A stretch of 64,000 bases of DNA from Rhynchosporium graminicola (GCA_900074885.1 FJUW01000040.1:62001-126000); one strand, 5' to 3'. Shown: positions 47,759 through 60,111, counted from the first letter of the stretch. Notes: generated by a model not told the origin, from the letters alone. Numbers and translations: made by a program.

Positions 47759-48877
47759 TCACTCCCATCTGTAAACCCCATCATCATAGAGAACCCTATG
47801 TCTCCTATTCCCCGGGCCGACCGACGCTCTCCGTCTCGGCATCTGCCTCTCCTTCAATCTAGCTCTCATCTCCTCCTCCTCAATCTCCACCAGTCTCGCT
47901 CTCGCAATTCTCTCTCTATCATCCATCCGCCTCCGCATCTCACTCTCGCCAATCAACGCCCTCTCATTAACCAAGCTGCGCTCATCTCTGATCGTCAATT
48001 TATCCAACATGCCATGCAACGCCTCGCTCTGATCGACAACAGGCCGTAGATAATTCTGTCTCTCTCTCAACTGCTGCGGTGGAATCGGCACAGCAGGTCT
48101 CCGTCTGATTGCCTCATCTTGCTCGCGGATCCGCTGCGCAAGACGATGCTTCTGCTGGTCGCGCTCTGCTTCTCTCCGACGCGAGAGTTCTTCCGCCTCG
48201 AGACGCGCGCGTGAATCGAATGAGGTGTGTGATGTGGAGGGGGATTCCCATTGGAAACTCGCTCGCTTGCGCGAGATGGAGCGGGTGCGTGTTGTGCGAG
48301 GAATGGGGATGTTGGCTGAGCGCTCGCCCACCACGGCGCCGATGGATGGCACGCGTGGGTGCCGGAAGTGAGGACGCTCGTCGACTATGACGGGACGGCC
48401 GCGGTCGCGGTCGCGCTGTTCTCGCGGGGAGTGGAGAGCACCGTCTATGATGAAGGTTGGGGTGGCGGGAGAGGAGGGTGCGGTGAAGGTTCTGAATGTT
48501 GGAGGTGGTGTTCTGGGCGTAGGTGGAGAGTCGACGATGATGATGCGCTCTTTGCGGTGAGTGCGTGTTGCTCTCAATGCTGGTTTGGATTTGCTCGATT
48601 TGCGGCGGTGGAGTCGTCCTTCTTCGGATGAGGACTCGCCTGAGCGTCGGTGCTGAGACCTTTCTGCGGAACGGGGTGGTGTGTGAGGGAACATACGCTG
48701 GTGCTGGGTCGTCATGATGTACTCGGTGGTTGGTTCGCCGAATTGGATCTTGCGGACTGGGTTCTCGAGAGTGGAAAGCTTCTGGCATGGTCGTCCGTAT
48801 GGGCAGAATGCGGTTTGTCGGAATGCGATCTCCTTGTCGTCTGGGTAACGGTCGACGTAAACGTTTGTGACGCACAT
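47759..48877 (-). CDS. Conserved fungal Arg-rich protein with C-terminal coiled coil
   Basis: One exon. I place the start at 48877, giving 372 residues, because MCVTNVYVDRYPDDKEI with FCPYGRPCQKL and NPVRKIQFGEPTTEY is a start shared by many short uncharacterised Pezizomycotina proteins; the open frame continues to 49036 and could add 53 residues. The middle is very basic and Ser/Pro-rich (SSEEGRLHRRKSSKSK, then an IIIVDSPPTPRTPPP segment) and probably disordered. Residues from about 230 on form a strongly charged coiled coil rich in RRREAERDQQK and RARLVEIEEEEMRAR. There is no enzymatic motif. Its function is unknown; the composition suits a nucleic-acid- or cytoskeleton-associated scaffold, which is only a guess. 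A 4-kb repeat-rich gap lies upstream. Confidence 0.75.
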   Translation of the reverse strand: MCVTNVYVDRYPDDKEIAFRQTAFCPYGRPCQKLSTLENPVRKIQFGEPTTEYIMTTQHQRMFPHTPPRSAERSQHRRSGESSSEEGRLHRRKSSKSKPALRATRTHRKERIIIVDSPPTPRTPPPTFRTFTAPSSPATPTFIIDGALHSPREQRDRDRGRPVIVDERPHFRHPRVPSIGAVVGERSANIPIPRTTRTRSISRKRASFQWESPSTSHTSFDSRARLEAEELSRRREAERDQQKHRLAQRIREQDEAIRRRPAVPIPPQQLRERQNYLRPVVDQSEALHGMLDKLTIRDERSLVNERALIGESEMRRRMDDRERIARARLVEIEEEEMRARLKERQMPRRRASVGPGNRRHRVLYDDGVYRWE

Positions 48878-51800
48878 CGTGACGATTGAAATGTTGATAT
48901 AGCTCTTTGGCTTTGGTGTTGTGGTATGCCGAGTTGATGTCGGTTTTCGTACCTGTGGAATGGTTTGTGGTTTGGAGACGGTGGTCTCAAGAAAGAGTTC
49001 TCTTTGCGAGTGGTGTTCCTTATATGGGGTTTCCAATGTGTGTTTGGAAGGTTGAAGCCTGTTGGGGGTCGACGAGCTCTTTATACAAAAGTCTCAAAGA
49101 TTTGATGTCAGTCTCCGAAATCAGGCACAAAATAATAGTCGCACTTCTGGTTCGGTCGTTGATCTAAAGACATGGAGTCGACATGTATATATGTCGTGGG
49201 TATGTATTGTGAGGAAGGGTGAAGTACTAATCGGGATAGTGAAATGCGATATCAGAGAAGTGTCCTCGAACGTCGGTCTCTGTCTTTGGCTCGGACCTCA
49301 GTGATGCAAGCGAGGCTATAAACAAATAACACAAGGCTTATTCAGCTGAATGAGATTTGATTTGCCTTGGTGAGTAGTAAACTTGAATTGAGTTGGATGA
49401 TAGGAAGTAAGAAACGAGAGTGCCTGAGTGGCGGGATAGGCAGGATACTTATACCTGAGTAGGTAGGTATGTAGGTATTCGGTGTGTCTAGGAGTCAGTC
49501 AGTCATTCGGCCATGGCTTCTTTAGGCAGACAGTCACTTTTGTGGAGATATATATGCCTGGGGGCTTATCGAGATGCAGATGCGAACCAGCCGCTACAGG
49601 GTGGTTGCCGCAGTGCACTGCATGCGGAGGGCCGCATGCACCTTACTTAGCACCTACATTTCCTAACGAAAAGGGGGAGGAGGGGGGTTGTAGGGGGATG
49701 ATTATGATTTTGATGGCTTCATCACTCTCACAGCCTTCGAGGCTGAGTGATCAGCCACAGCAAAAGGCACAGATAGACACAGACATACCTGTACGGTAGG
49801 TAGGTAGGTAGGTAGGGACTGGCTTCATATTGCAAGCTTGCAGGATGACATGAATTCCTCACATAGACCCACTTGCTCACAGAGTCACAGAGATGCCTGT
49901 CGGAGAAAAGGCACAGTACAGTACAGTGGTAAGTACAGTTACTCGCAGTGACCAGCATTGCAATGGGGGAGTGCTGCAGTAATCCAAGTCTGGCCGCCGT
50001 CATGGGGGGGGGGAAAGATGCATGCCGCAGCAGTCATTGTTCTGAAACGTTTTTGTCTTCGACATATTCTGCACTGCTCTCATATGATCATCATGCGCCG
50101 GCGAGGTGGTTGTCCCATCATTTACGAAGGGAGCAGGGGCCTCGAGAGAATGCAACCTGGGCGTGAAGACGACGAGGAGGAGGAGGAGGAGGAGGAGGAT
50201 GGGAATATCTGGAAGCGAGACACCACTTTGTGAGAATCTTGATCGCCGCCGCTTGGCCTTGGCGGGCTGGCGGGCTGGCGGATTGGCGGATTGGGTGTGT
50301 GGGACACCAGAATAGATAGATATTGTACGGACGGCATCGCATCCTTTCAAACATCAAAACTCGTGATTTGCTCACGCGTCGAACACGAACGGGGATGGGA
50401 CAACCCTTTCTTTCCCTTCTTCCCCCTTTGCTTTTTCTTGCCCAGTTCCTCAGGTCCTCCGTTCCTCCGTTCCTGTCCCTTATAATACTTATAATCCGGT
50501 CGGGTCGGCGCGAAGTGTTGCGTGTCCAGCCAGGTACTGTATGCTGACCAGGTGTTCTCACCACAAATAAAGACAGACAGACAGACAGCCAGATCTGGAG
50601 TTACCGTACGAGGCCTCACTCCGGTGGCCACATCTCTCACATCACCCGCTGACACTGACACCAACAAGCATGATGGTAATGTGAAGCACGCCGGATTTAG
50701 AATTAGAATTAGAACCTTGGTGACTAGAGCAAGCCAAATTCAATCGTCACCAATCGATCCCTCAGGTCACGCGTGCATTTCTTGCGACAACCCTTCTTTT
50801 TATAAGTACTTTGTTGGGATGAAGCCACTCATCTCTGCCTGCCTGCCTGCCTGTCTCTTACCGCTCTCCTTTTAATTATCTATCTTCATTTGCTTAGGTG
50901 TGTTCGTTCTCGGTCTACGGTAGGAATCATAACCACCCCCGTACAAGCAAGGACTTTGCATGGCTCTCTCCCGGTCTAGTCCAATCCAGTTTCTCCCATC
51001 ACGCATCACGGCCCTCCTGCAGATTGTCTCCGTCCCTTCCCAGCTCCTCTCCCTCAGCCCTCCGAGGCGTTGGTGAGCTGCATCCCGAGTCGATTAAATC
51101 TCCGTCGAGATGCATGCAGTGCACTCAGTCAGTCAGTCAGTCAGTACTGTATCAGAAACGAGCAGAAGGCTGCACGGGTTCATCAAGATGACGGCGCTTT
51201 GCAGCTACAATATGCTGCGGGAGTAGCATTTACGACAGACAGCGGGCCAGTGGGTGGCAGTGGCAGTGGCAGTGGCAGTGCACACAGACCAAACATCTGT
51301 CTGGCTGGACCTTGCAAGCAAGCATCCACTCCCACTATCTCGTATCTCACAATCATATCGTGTTCCCAACCATTCAGACACCTTCATCTCTGCCACAGCT
51401 CACCACCTAGTCTGTGCCAACCTTTTGCTATTGTGAGTGTAGTCCAGTCCAGTCCAGTGCAGTGCAGTGCAGTAGTGCCCGCGATGACGATGCATCGTCG
51501 TGATGTCTTTCCCACAGGTCCGGTCCGCCGCATGATGGATGATGGGATGGACCAGCCAGCAGCCGAGCATGTCCGGACTAGACAGACAGACATTCACGCA
51601 GGTACCCTGCCCCCCCCCCCTCNCCCCCCAGATATTGTACTGTAATGTTCTTGCAGTACCTTAGGTAGGATCAAACAAACGGCGTCTAATGATCACCTCG
51701 ATCTCCAGCATGCGCGGCAACACGGTCGCGTGTAGTCTTGCTTGTGTCTCCCCTCTACTGTAAGTAAATGTGCTCGGTGATCGGAATAGATCAGGACTCG

Positions 51801-53088
51801 AAATCTGCCTTGCCGCCTGTTCGGGCTAAGTACCAAAAGCACGGAAACACTTACGGGGTGACTCAACAGTTGTTTCACCACGGAACCCCTCGGGACTGTC
51901 AGGAATCAGTTTAGGCATGTGCCGAATCTCGGGCAAGTGTATTCCCAAACCAGTCATCCGGGGTGCCGTCTGGCCTGGTCCAGGATGAGAGAAAAACCTA
52001 GTCGAGCTGGAACAATTGCTGACTGCAGTCAGCCTCATAAGGCACTCTTGGGAATGTGGAAACAACATGCTTCTGGCTTTCGACATCCCGCGCCAAGTGA
52101 TCGCTAATTACTTAGTTCTTCATTAGTATCTCATTGGCTGACACTACGATAGGAATTTAGTTGCCTTCTTTTTCTCAAGTATCTGATGTTGTCGTTTGAA
52201 CGAGATCATCAATCAAGGCAACTTCCAGACGGACAGGCAGGGACTATGTCACCGCGCGATCGTTTTGAGATGAATGTGGATTTCCGCATCCATATTGGGC
52301 TATCTGTAGCTCGGCTTTAGGCTGCAATCCTGCCATTCAGAAAACTTGCAATCTTGATCAGGATTACAATTTCATATCACGTGGCAAAAGTCGATATCCT
52401 TTCGTCACGTTTTCGTAAAACCTTCTCTGAAGGATGAACAGATTATACAACTTCACCAAGCATTTCAATATTACACTTACTGTCTCGGACACCCTTTTGA
52501 ATCATCCACGTTGAATGTCACGTGAAATCGCTTGCTTCTCCAATATTACTCAATCTGGTGGCTGCGAGGACTTCTGAAGCAAAAGAAAGGTTACAGTAGA
52601 AGACTGCCTCATGGCGCGAGTTAGTCAGTCATGTTATAAACTGTGGTCGTGACAACAGGACAGAACTTACGAAGAGGAAAGGAAAAGTCCGGATCTGAAA
52701 AGTCAAGCGAACCTGATCAAGCGAACCTGGATACTTTTTTGACAGTATTGAAATCATTCTTCACCTCAAAATTGGATGTAGTAAGTTCCTTGAGCCTCTG
52801 ATATTTCGCGCCACTGATGAGAAGTTGTCTGCGCGAAGTTTCGTTGGCTACGGTGTATCGCCTCCGATGCAAGGGGTAATATACAAATGACTCTTCACAT
52901 TATCATCTGCGATAGCATCCCGAATCTCTTATTCATCTCTAGTCATCTCGCCAAATGTCTCAATATCGCAATCTCCTTACTTCAGTGACGGCTTGGTGCC
53001 AGATCTCAACATTTCTAGCCCGTCCATCTCATGATATTCTTCTCATCTTCATGTACAAAGCGTAGCAGCGTATGTACGAGGACTGAAA
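48878..53088. repeat. Second microsatellite-rich intergenic region
   Basis: It separates two divergent genes (48877 minus, 53089 plus). Simple repeats include GTAG tetramers near 49795-49816, GGA triplets near 50171-50200, AGTC tetramers near 51125-51146, GGCAGT near 51255-51280, CAGTC/CAGTG runs near 51440-51470 and a poly-C tract at 51609-51630 with one undetermined base at 51623. ORFs here are short, overlapping and low-complexity. The texture closely matches 12.9-23.7 kb. Confidence 0.65.
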
Positions 53089-54472
53089 ATGCAGCACCCA
53101 GTATCCCCTCACGATGTCCTCAACATATCCCCAATCATCCACTGGCTACGCGGCCGCTTCATCAACCTCCCCCGCGCCTCCCGCATGGTCCTCCTATCCC
53201 TCTGCCTCCTCATCACCATAACCTTCACATACCGTAACCACTCAATCCACCAACTTCCCACAGCACTTATCGAACAACACGCCATCAAACAAGACAACGG
53301 AATCTATAAGATTCTCAAGGGACCCTTACCAAGCGTCAATCTCGTCATAGCCGCAACATCCAAAGAGAACTATTCCTGGGTGAAAGATTTGAAAGTCGCT
53401 GGTATGAAAGTGGTGCCGTATATTGCGGATGATCTTAATGCGACGTATCATGCGCAGCAGAATAAAGGCCATGAGGCGATGATGTATCACCAGTATTTTT
53501 ATGATTTCTATGATGCGTTGCCGGATATCTCGATTTTGATTCATTCGCAGGATAGGCAGTGGCATGTTGAGCAGTTGTTGGATCAGAGGTACGAAGATCG
53601 TTCTCACTTATCTTTCCTATATGCTTATCACAATGAATAGTATGATCTTCTCACTCAACCATCTCGACCTGCGAGAAATCCAACGTCGACAATTCCTTAA
53701 TCTCAGGGTGACCTGGGGCCTCGGGTGTAGTACCGGCGCAATGAACACGACGCGCGTGAATGAAGAATCCGGAACATCCCCCGAGCAGAAAGAGATGCAA
53801 GAAGCTTTCCGCGCCAATTTCAACCTCTACGACATCCCCGAGATCCTCGCCACACCGTGCTGTTCCCAGATAGCCGTGACCAAAGAACGGATCCGTAGCG
53901 TACCGCGAGAGCAATACTTGCACCACATCGACTGGCTCCTGACCACGAAGCTGAAAGACAGTATCAGCGGTCGGACATGGGAACACATGTGGCAGTACCT
54001 CTTCCTACAAAAAGCCATTGACTGCCCGCTGGAACACAAAGCCTACTGCCGCCTCTACCATATCTGTTTCGGAGGGCCCGAAGAGTACTCCGAATGGATC
54101 GAGCTCAATCAAGGGCGTCAGAAACTCTCCCGCGAACTCCAGAAGATCCTCAAGCCTCCGGTACCAGAGAAGAAGAAAGTCAAAGACAAAGATGGGAAGA
54201 TGGTCGAGGAGAAAGTTAAAGTGGTCCGGTTGACGGATGCCGAGAAGAAGGCCCAGGAGACGACGAAGAAGTGGTTGGAAGCTGAGTTGAGGATTGTTGA
54301 GGAGGCTATTAGGGTTAGGAGGGAGGTCGCGGTGGTGAGGGGGAGTGTGGAGGCGCATAGGCTGGCTGAGGGCCAGAATCTTTATGCGGATAAGGAAGAG
54401 CCGGGAGTGGAGGGCAAGATTTTCGCAAAGGTTGTGGAGAGTGTGGTGGTTAGTAGCTCTGTTTTAGCATGA
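53089..54472 (+). CDS. DUF3431 family type II membrane protein
   Basis: Exons 53089-53588 and 53641-54472 (52-nt intron, phase 2) give 443 residues. A single hydrophobic segment at about 33-48 (MVLLSLCLLITITFTY) after a short basic N-terminus suggests a type II Golgi or ER membrane protein. The DUF3431 domain begins with VNLVIAATSKENYSWVKDL and contains NKGHEAMMYHQYFYDFYDALP and the His/Asp-rich HSQDRQWHVEQ. These are hallmarks of this fungal family, which is often compared to glycosyltransferases and whose reaction is not established. LNLRVTWGLGC and EYLHHIDWLL-like helical parts follow. From about 310 there is a Lys/Glu-rich coiled-coil tail (PEKKKVKDKDGKMVEE, then EAELRIVEEAIRVRRE) that many relatives lack. 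Confidence 0.85.
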
Positions 54473-55773
54473 GTATGGCTTTGCAAAGGCTGTTGTGCTA
54501 TCTGTCTGCCATTACTTCTTGCATGTAATATTTGCTCCAGAATTCACATGTCACGCCTCTGCTAACCCTCTTGTTTCGAGGACAGATGTTGGAAGGCAAT
54601 GCTCTATACTCAACAGTTTTCTTTTTCAGCAACCAGACATCGAGCAATGGGTAGGTATACCGCAGACCATTCCATCCCAAGCAGTCCTAGAAGCGAATCA
54701 ATAATAACAGCCGACCTTTCCTCAATCATTCAATTCATGATCATAAACTCATTTCCAATCAAATCATCTCGGCCTGCCAACTCTCCTCTCCTTTCCTCTC
54801 CTCTCCTTTATTTACATTCGCGAAGCTAAGGAGGGCGAATTCACGCTAGCAATAATCCAAGCGAAATGACGACGTGCAACAAAAAAACCTTTTTTTTTTC
54901 CTCTGGATTTGCACACTTGACAAATTCGCTTTGCGAATTAGCGCTAGACTTGCCCCGCTCTGATAGAAAGGCCTTTTCAAAATACCATGAATAAAAATGA
55001 AATAAAAGTCAGCCAGGCACCTTCCCACGTGAATGCCGGTACTCTATGAGGAGCATTGTCACATCGTGTAGGTCGTTGTATTCCCTCCCTTCGATTTGCA
55101 GATCTTGAGAAAGACAGAGGGTGAGGACGCGAAGAAGATTTAATGATCGTATTACGTATTTATGACATGGCCGATATCGATCTACTGCTTACTTGTATGG
55201 CGAAACCAGGTAAGGTTTATGTCCAGCGAGGTAAATACTCGCCTTATATAGGTAGTTACAAAGGTTTGAATCAGACATGGATATCACGAGATCCTGTTGT
55301 TACGGAGAATGTCAGATTGTCGAAGATGATTTCTGAAGTCAGATAAATAAGTAACGAGTTTATTGGAGCGATAATGTTTGGTGATGAGAATTTATTGCGT
55401 GGGTTTTTTTTAACGCGCGATGGAAAGTCATCTGAAATCGAGGATTAGTTATGACATGTGTGGATAGTCTGAGGGATTGGATGTTGAAAGATCGAACATG
55501 TCTTCGAATGTTTACACTCGCCTCGCTAAATATTTAACAGACCTTGGCTTGGACTCATCGAGGTCTTTTTATGATCAGATTATGATTGTTGGCCGACCGA
55601 GCCCAGCGTTGCCCCACTTTAGAGGGGGTCGATCCGGTCCCTCGGCTCTTCACCCCACCTCACACTTGCGGATGCATGATCGCATGCATCTCCAAACTTC
55701 AAAGTCAACAAAACAATTCCTCTCTACACAACTACTGCAACCTTGCTCTATCAATTCCAATACCAAAGTAACC
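54473..55773. other. Intergenic, no gene recognised
   Basis: Includes a CTCCT/TTCCT pyrimidine tract near 54780-54810 and a T-rich run near 54888. A 67-codon ORF at 55143 has no recognisable motif. Confidence 0.5.
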
Positions 55774-56597
55774 ATGTCAGATAAGCCAAGAAGACGTCTA
55801 AGTATAACTTCCTGGCTCTCAACTGCTTTACAATTGCTGAGAAAACTGCAGACAGGCCCGCCCTTTTGTCCGTTACCCCACCACAAATCCTACCTAATAC
55901 GGAGATACTAACAGAAGAAGCATCTGCGACATACAAGAGAAATTCCGAGGGCCAATATGGGAATATGAGAAGCTGTGCGTACAAACAAAATCCCTCCAAC
56001 CTCATTTCGGAAACACCTAGCACAAGCAGGCAGCTACCTACATACGTGCTCCGTCTCCAAACTTCAATTAACATGCCTCTCTCAAATAGAATACTCACCA
56101 CCCAAAAAATGCTCCAAGCCGCCTCCATCCTCTCCATCCCCGTGTACGCCACGACGCAAAACCGCGCCCGCCTCGGCGAAACCTGTGCGGAGCTCGAGCT
56201 CAGCACGGCAATCGAGCACGTCGACAAAACCGCCTTCAGCATGTGGATCCCTGCCATCGCGCAACACTTCTCCTCGTCCACGCCCTCTGAGATCGTCATC
56301 GTCGGGATCGAAACGCACATCTGCGTCACGCAGACGACGCTGGACTTGCTGGCCGCGGGACACAAGGTGTATGTCTTGGCGGATGGCGTGAGTAGTTGTA
56401 ATCCAGAGGAGATTGGCATTGCGTTGGAGAGGCTGAGGAGGGAGGGGGCGACGGTTACGACGAGCGAGAGTTGGATCTATGAGTGTATGGGTGATGCGGC
56501 TATCAAGGAGTTTAGGGAGGTGGCGGGCTTGGTGAAGCAGTGTAGTAAGGATACGAAGGAGGTGTTGGGCGTTTTGGCGGGGAGGAGCAAGATCTAG
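55774..56597 (+). CDS. Isochorismatase-family cysteine hydrolase
   Basis: Exons 55774-55801, 55852-55867 (only 16 nt), 55921-55974 and 56090-56597 give 201 residues, the usual family size. The unspliced 3' ORF has an implausible N-terminus; splicing gives NRPALFICDIQEKFRGPIWE and YEKLILTTQKMLQAAS, which fit the family exactly. The catalytic triad is complete: Asp18 (CDIQ), Lys79 (VDKTAFS) and Cys111 (GIETHICVTQT). The late CCATTC-like region is replaced by WIYECMGDAA. The enzyme is of the small ISOC1/ISOC2, Pnc1-like hydrolase type. The substrate is not predictable, though the eukaryotic ISOC group is the best match by the TTQN and ETHIC motifs. All phases agree (1, 2, 2). Confidence 0.9.
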
Positions 56598-57212
56598 GAG
56601 GATGGATATGATTTTGTGTATGATTGGAAGATGGCGATGAAATGGTAGAAGGTGTGCGTGGAAGTGCTGCCTCTGTACATATAATGCTTTTATGATTACT
56701 GTCTTATATGATCTTTTACGATATAAACATCAATTGCCACATAATAGTACTCATTAAAGGCTTTGGTGCATAACTTCCGTGTGCTCTTGGCCTGTGCCCA
56801 TCCTACCAAGGTACATAAACATATTGATCTTCTTGAGGACGAATAAAAGGTAGCTGAACAAAACTTAGTCAGGAGACTGCTGATAAAGTGACCACGCCAG
56901 TACGGAAGCACCATCTGTGTCTTACAGACCGTTGGCATTCGACGGACGTGGGGAAAGTTGGCAGTGGCGGTTCCTTTCCAGATTTACAGAAAGTTCCAAA
57001 GTCAGGACGAGTTATTTGGTTTGGACTAAGAGTTGCTGTCGATTTGCCTTTGTTGTTGACCATGTAATTGCTGTCGATTTGAAGCATACGTTCTTGATTT
57101 CTCGATTCCAGAAAGGGTTCCTGTCATGACAAATATGCTGTGATGCTCTGTCTATTTATTCCTCTCTACATGCTCTATTAGTCATAATCACATTCGTTCC
57201 CACTTAACTCTA
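56598..57212. other. Convergent 3' regions, isochorismatase and Thi6
   Basis: Short ORFs only; no supported feature. Confidence 0.5.
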
Positions 57213-58874
57213 TCAGTTGAACACAACAGCCTCCACCTTCGCCTTCTCCAACCACGTCAAATCACCCTCAGTTGTGGCCCTCTGCAAACTATACAACTCA
57301 TCAATCAGCGCCGGCACAAAAGTACCCGGGCCCTTAACATCATCTCTCCCACTTGCAATCTCCGCCGCAATCTCATAGTGCAACAAACCCGCCAACGCAG
57401 CCAGTAGTATATCGCCCTTGCAGACAGCCAGCATGACCGAGATGATCGTACCCAACACACATCCGCTACCGGTAATCCTGCCTAGTAATACGTGCCCGTT
57501 TGAGATTGTGAACGTTCGCTGTCCGTCGCTGATGTAATCTATCTCCCCAGTCATTACTACGACATTTCGCTCACGAGCTGCGAGATCGCGGACGAGTGTG
57601 GCTTTTTCGAGGGTAGTTGAAGTACTGGCTCCACTATCGACACCGCGTTGTTGGACGACTGTCCCGAATACAGTCTTGATCTCCCCTTCATTGCCTTTAA
57701 TCACATCAAAGTACCCAGCTGCCAAGAGTTGTTTAACAGCCGCTCTCCTCACGGCCGTAGCACCTCCTCCTACTGGATCGAAAACCACAGGTCCACCTTC
57801 GAGATTGTACGCTTTCAACGCTTTGCAGTATTGTAACAAACCATCAGGAGTCACGGTGCCCATGTTGATGACCAGAGAGCCTCCTAGTTTACAAAGATCC
57901 GCAGCCTCTTCACCGTAGTTAGCCATGATTGGCGATCCACCTACTGCGAGCGCGACATTGGCTGCGAAGTTTTGCACGACGAGGTTCGTCATGTTGTGGC
58001 TAAGGGGGGTCTTTTGGCTAACTTGTCTGATGATGGCTGGGATTTGGGCGATCAGCGAGGAGGCTGAGGTGGCTTTGGATGTGTTGGCTAATGAGGCGGT
58101 TACGAATGGTGGTGGTGTCTTGATTAGTTCCAGGAGTGAGGCCGCTGCAGCTTTGGGGTCCCTTGCTGCGATGATGGCGCTTACGATCGCCACACCATCG
58201 AGCCCCTTGGAGGGTGCTGAGGATTGGTATAACACACGCTGAACAGTAGATCCGTTGATGCCGCCGATGGATACAGTACGGACATCTTTCCCTATCTCGG
58301 AAATGGCGTTGAGTATCTCTCTGGTTCCCGCAGTTCCAATAATGTCCTTCGTGTTTGTTTTACTAGAAATGTCAAACCGAGGATTCACGACATCAGAGTA
58401 TATACTCACGTTCCTGTATTAAACATAGTCCCAATACCCAAATAATCGGCGCCATCCTTACAAGCAGCTACGGCTTCTTCAATGCTAGAGACAGTCATCC
58501 CAATGATCGCATCCTTGCCGAGCAGCTTCCGAGCAGCGAGTAGATCTTACCAAAGTCAGAGATAACATAGATGTGTGAGTGAGGTAGGACGAACCTATGT
58601 CATCTTGACCAATATGGATACCTTCGCAGCCAACAGCAAGAGCGACATCAACACGATCGTTGATCAGAAGAGGAACGTTGTGCTTTTGAGTCACAGCGTG
58701 CAGTTTGCGGGCCGCAGATATCAAATGACCTGTGTCACTGAGTTTGTCTCTATATTGAACAAGAGTGACTCCCCCTTCTAGAGCTGCTTCTACCACTTCC
58801 ACAAGATCTCGATCGCCGAGGATAGCAGGAGTTGAATCTGTCACCAAGTAGAGCGAGTAATCGACCTTCGCCAT
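57213..58874 (-). CDS. THI6: Bifunctional thiamine-phosphate synthase / hydroxyethylthiazole kinase
   Basis: Exons 58595-58874, 58410-58545 and 57213-58362 give 521 residues. The N-terminal half is a ThiE/TenI barrel: YSLYLVTDS at the start, VQYRDK, LLINDRVDVALAVG, GIHIGQDD, IGMTVSS, YLGIGTMF and VSIGGING. It joins HMP-pyrophosphate and HET-phosphate to thiamine phosphate. The C-terminal half is a ThiM kinase: LSHNMTNLVVQNFAANV, VFDPVGGGAT, VIKGNEGEI, VVVMTGE and TGSGCVLG with the anion-hole Cys440. It phosphorylates hydroxyethylthiazole. This fusion is standard in fungi and acts in the cytosol. The introns are 49 and 47 nt; both restore the barrel (DDIDLLAARKLLG and TGTKTNTKD). I saw no TPP riboswitch signature in the leader. 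Confidence 0.96.
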
Positions 58875-60111
58875 GTTGGATATGCTGAGCCTTTAGCTCT
58901 CAACAGTACGGCCCTTACTCCGAAACCCAGTCCTTCCCGATAGAGCCAACTCGACTCTTGGACACCTGAATAAATCCGAGTTGCTTGTCCAAACACAATA
59001 TTGTCAGGAGGACACAATGCTATTGTGACTCTTCACGTTGCTAACAAAGTGAATGGCGGTGTCTGACAATCACGCAAAGCTTTTTTCAGCCACATTAGTC
59101 TTTGTTTGAATTGTCAAGGAAATTTCAATATTGAACGCCAAATACTGAAATATAACTGATGAAAGAAAGCACCTTCATGGTTACCAAACGAAATACTGAA
59201 AGTGTTTGAAGCTTACTTAAGAGAACCCCGAATACGACTTTAGCAATCGATGTAACTTTGGAGTTGAAAGTCTCCCCGTACTGAAGGAACATCCAGAGTG
59301 GTGAGGTCAAGATACAGTTGCTAAATCGGGATCGGGGTATTGTCAAGCGAGTCACCCTTAGCGCCAGATGACTGACTGCCCTAGCGAGCCTGGCTCGCAT
59401 GGAAGCCTGAGGCGGTAACCTTAGTCGTGACTTGGCCCGCAAGCGATTTCCATTGTAATGGATTTTATTTGGTCTCCACTCCACGACTACACTAGTCATA
59501 ACACCACCACCACTATCGACTTGCTTCTTTATCCCATCCACCATCGCCTCTTCTCTTGCGAAAAAAAAACCCCCACCACCACATCACCACATCATCACAT
59601 CAGCACAATCCACGTTCACCCACAAATAGGATATTTGTCGCAGACTCCGCAACACGAAACTCGCTATTTCTCAGCCCTAAATACTCTGCGCTTGAGTCGC
59701 CCCGGATACGCATACAAAGCAGAACTGAGACGTCACTTGTCCCTCCGAAGAAACTATCCCCTTCTACCAGTCCACCTCTATCAACAAAGCGATCAGCACG
59801 TCAACAGATACATCTGCGTTATATGTATCTCACACCCCACGCCCAAGACCTCAGACACCAGCCGCCTCTCGAGCCGCAACCATTTCGCATACCGCGGAAA
59901 CCCTGTAGTCCATACTTCAGTAGTAACGGATAATACAAATTGTGCTTGTCGAATGTCGCGTTAGCAAAATACAATCACGCATCTCCTTCTGTGCTCTCTC
60001 GCTCCCTCTAACGCATGTTATCTGTCGCATCATCCGGTCGTCCAACGGTCCAAACAGCAATCCGTTTCACACAAACAAAATTGTCCTAGAATCTAGAACC
60101 AAATCGCAATC
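58875..60111. promoter_or_regulatory. Divergent promoter region, Thi6 and eIF5
   Basis: The two genes are transcribed away from each other, so both promoters and leaders are here. The ORFs at 59458-59964 are His/Thr/Pro/Ser-rich readings of a CA-rich tract (59560-59600), likely the eIF5 5' leader, and are not proposed as genes. Confidence 0.6.

Noticed and set aside
47759..48875. 253-codon minus-strand ORF at 48114-48875 in another frame
   Set aside because: It is a shadow of the Arg-rich coiled-coil gene: Arg/His/Pro-only composition caused by that gene's biased codons.
58875..59100. TPP riboswitch before Thi6
   Set aside because: No CTGAGA-type element or paired helix was found in the leader on the coding strand. 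Fungal TPP riboswitches usually sit in introns of THI4- or NMT1-like genes.
59458..59964. 168-codon ORF upstream of eIF5
   Set aside because: Its composition (His, Thr, Pro, Ser, Arg) follows a CA-rich tract, another long ORF overlaps it in a second frame, and it has no family features. It is probably leader sequence.
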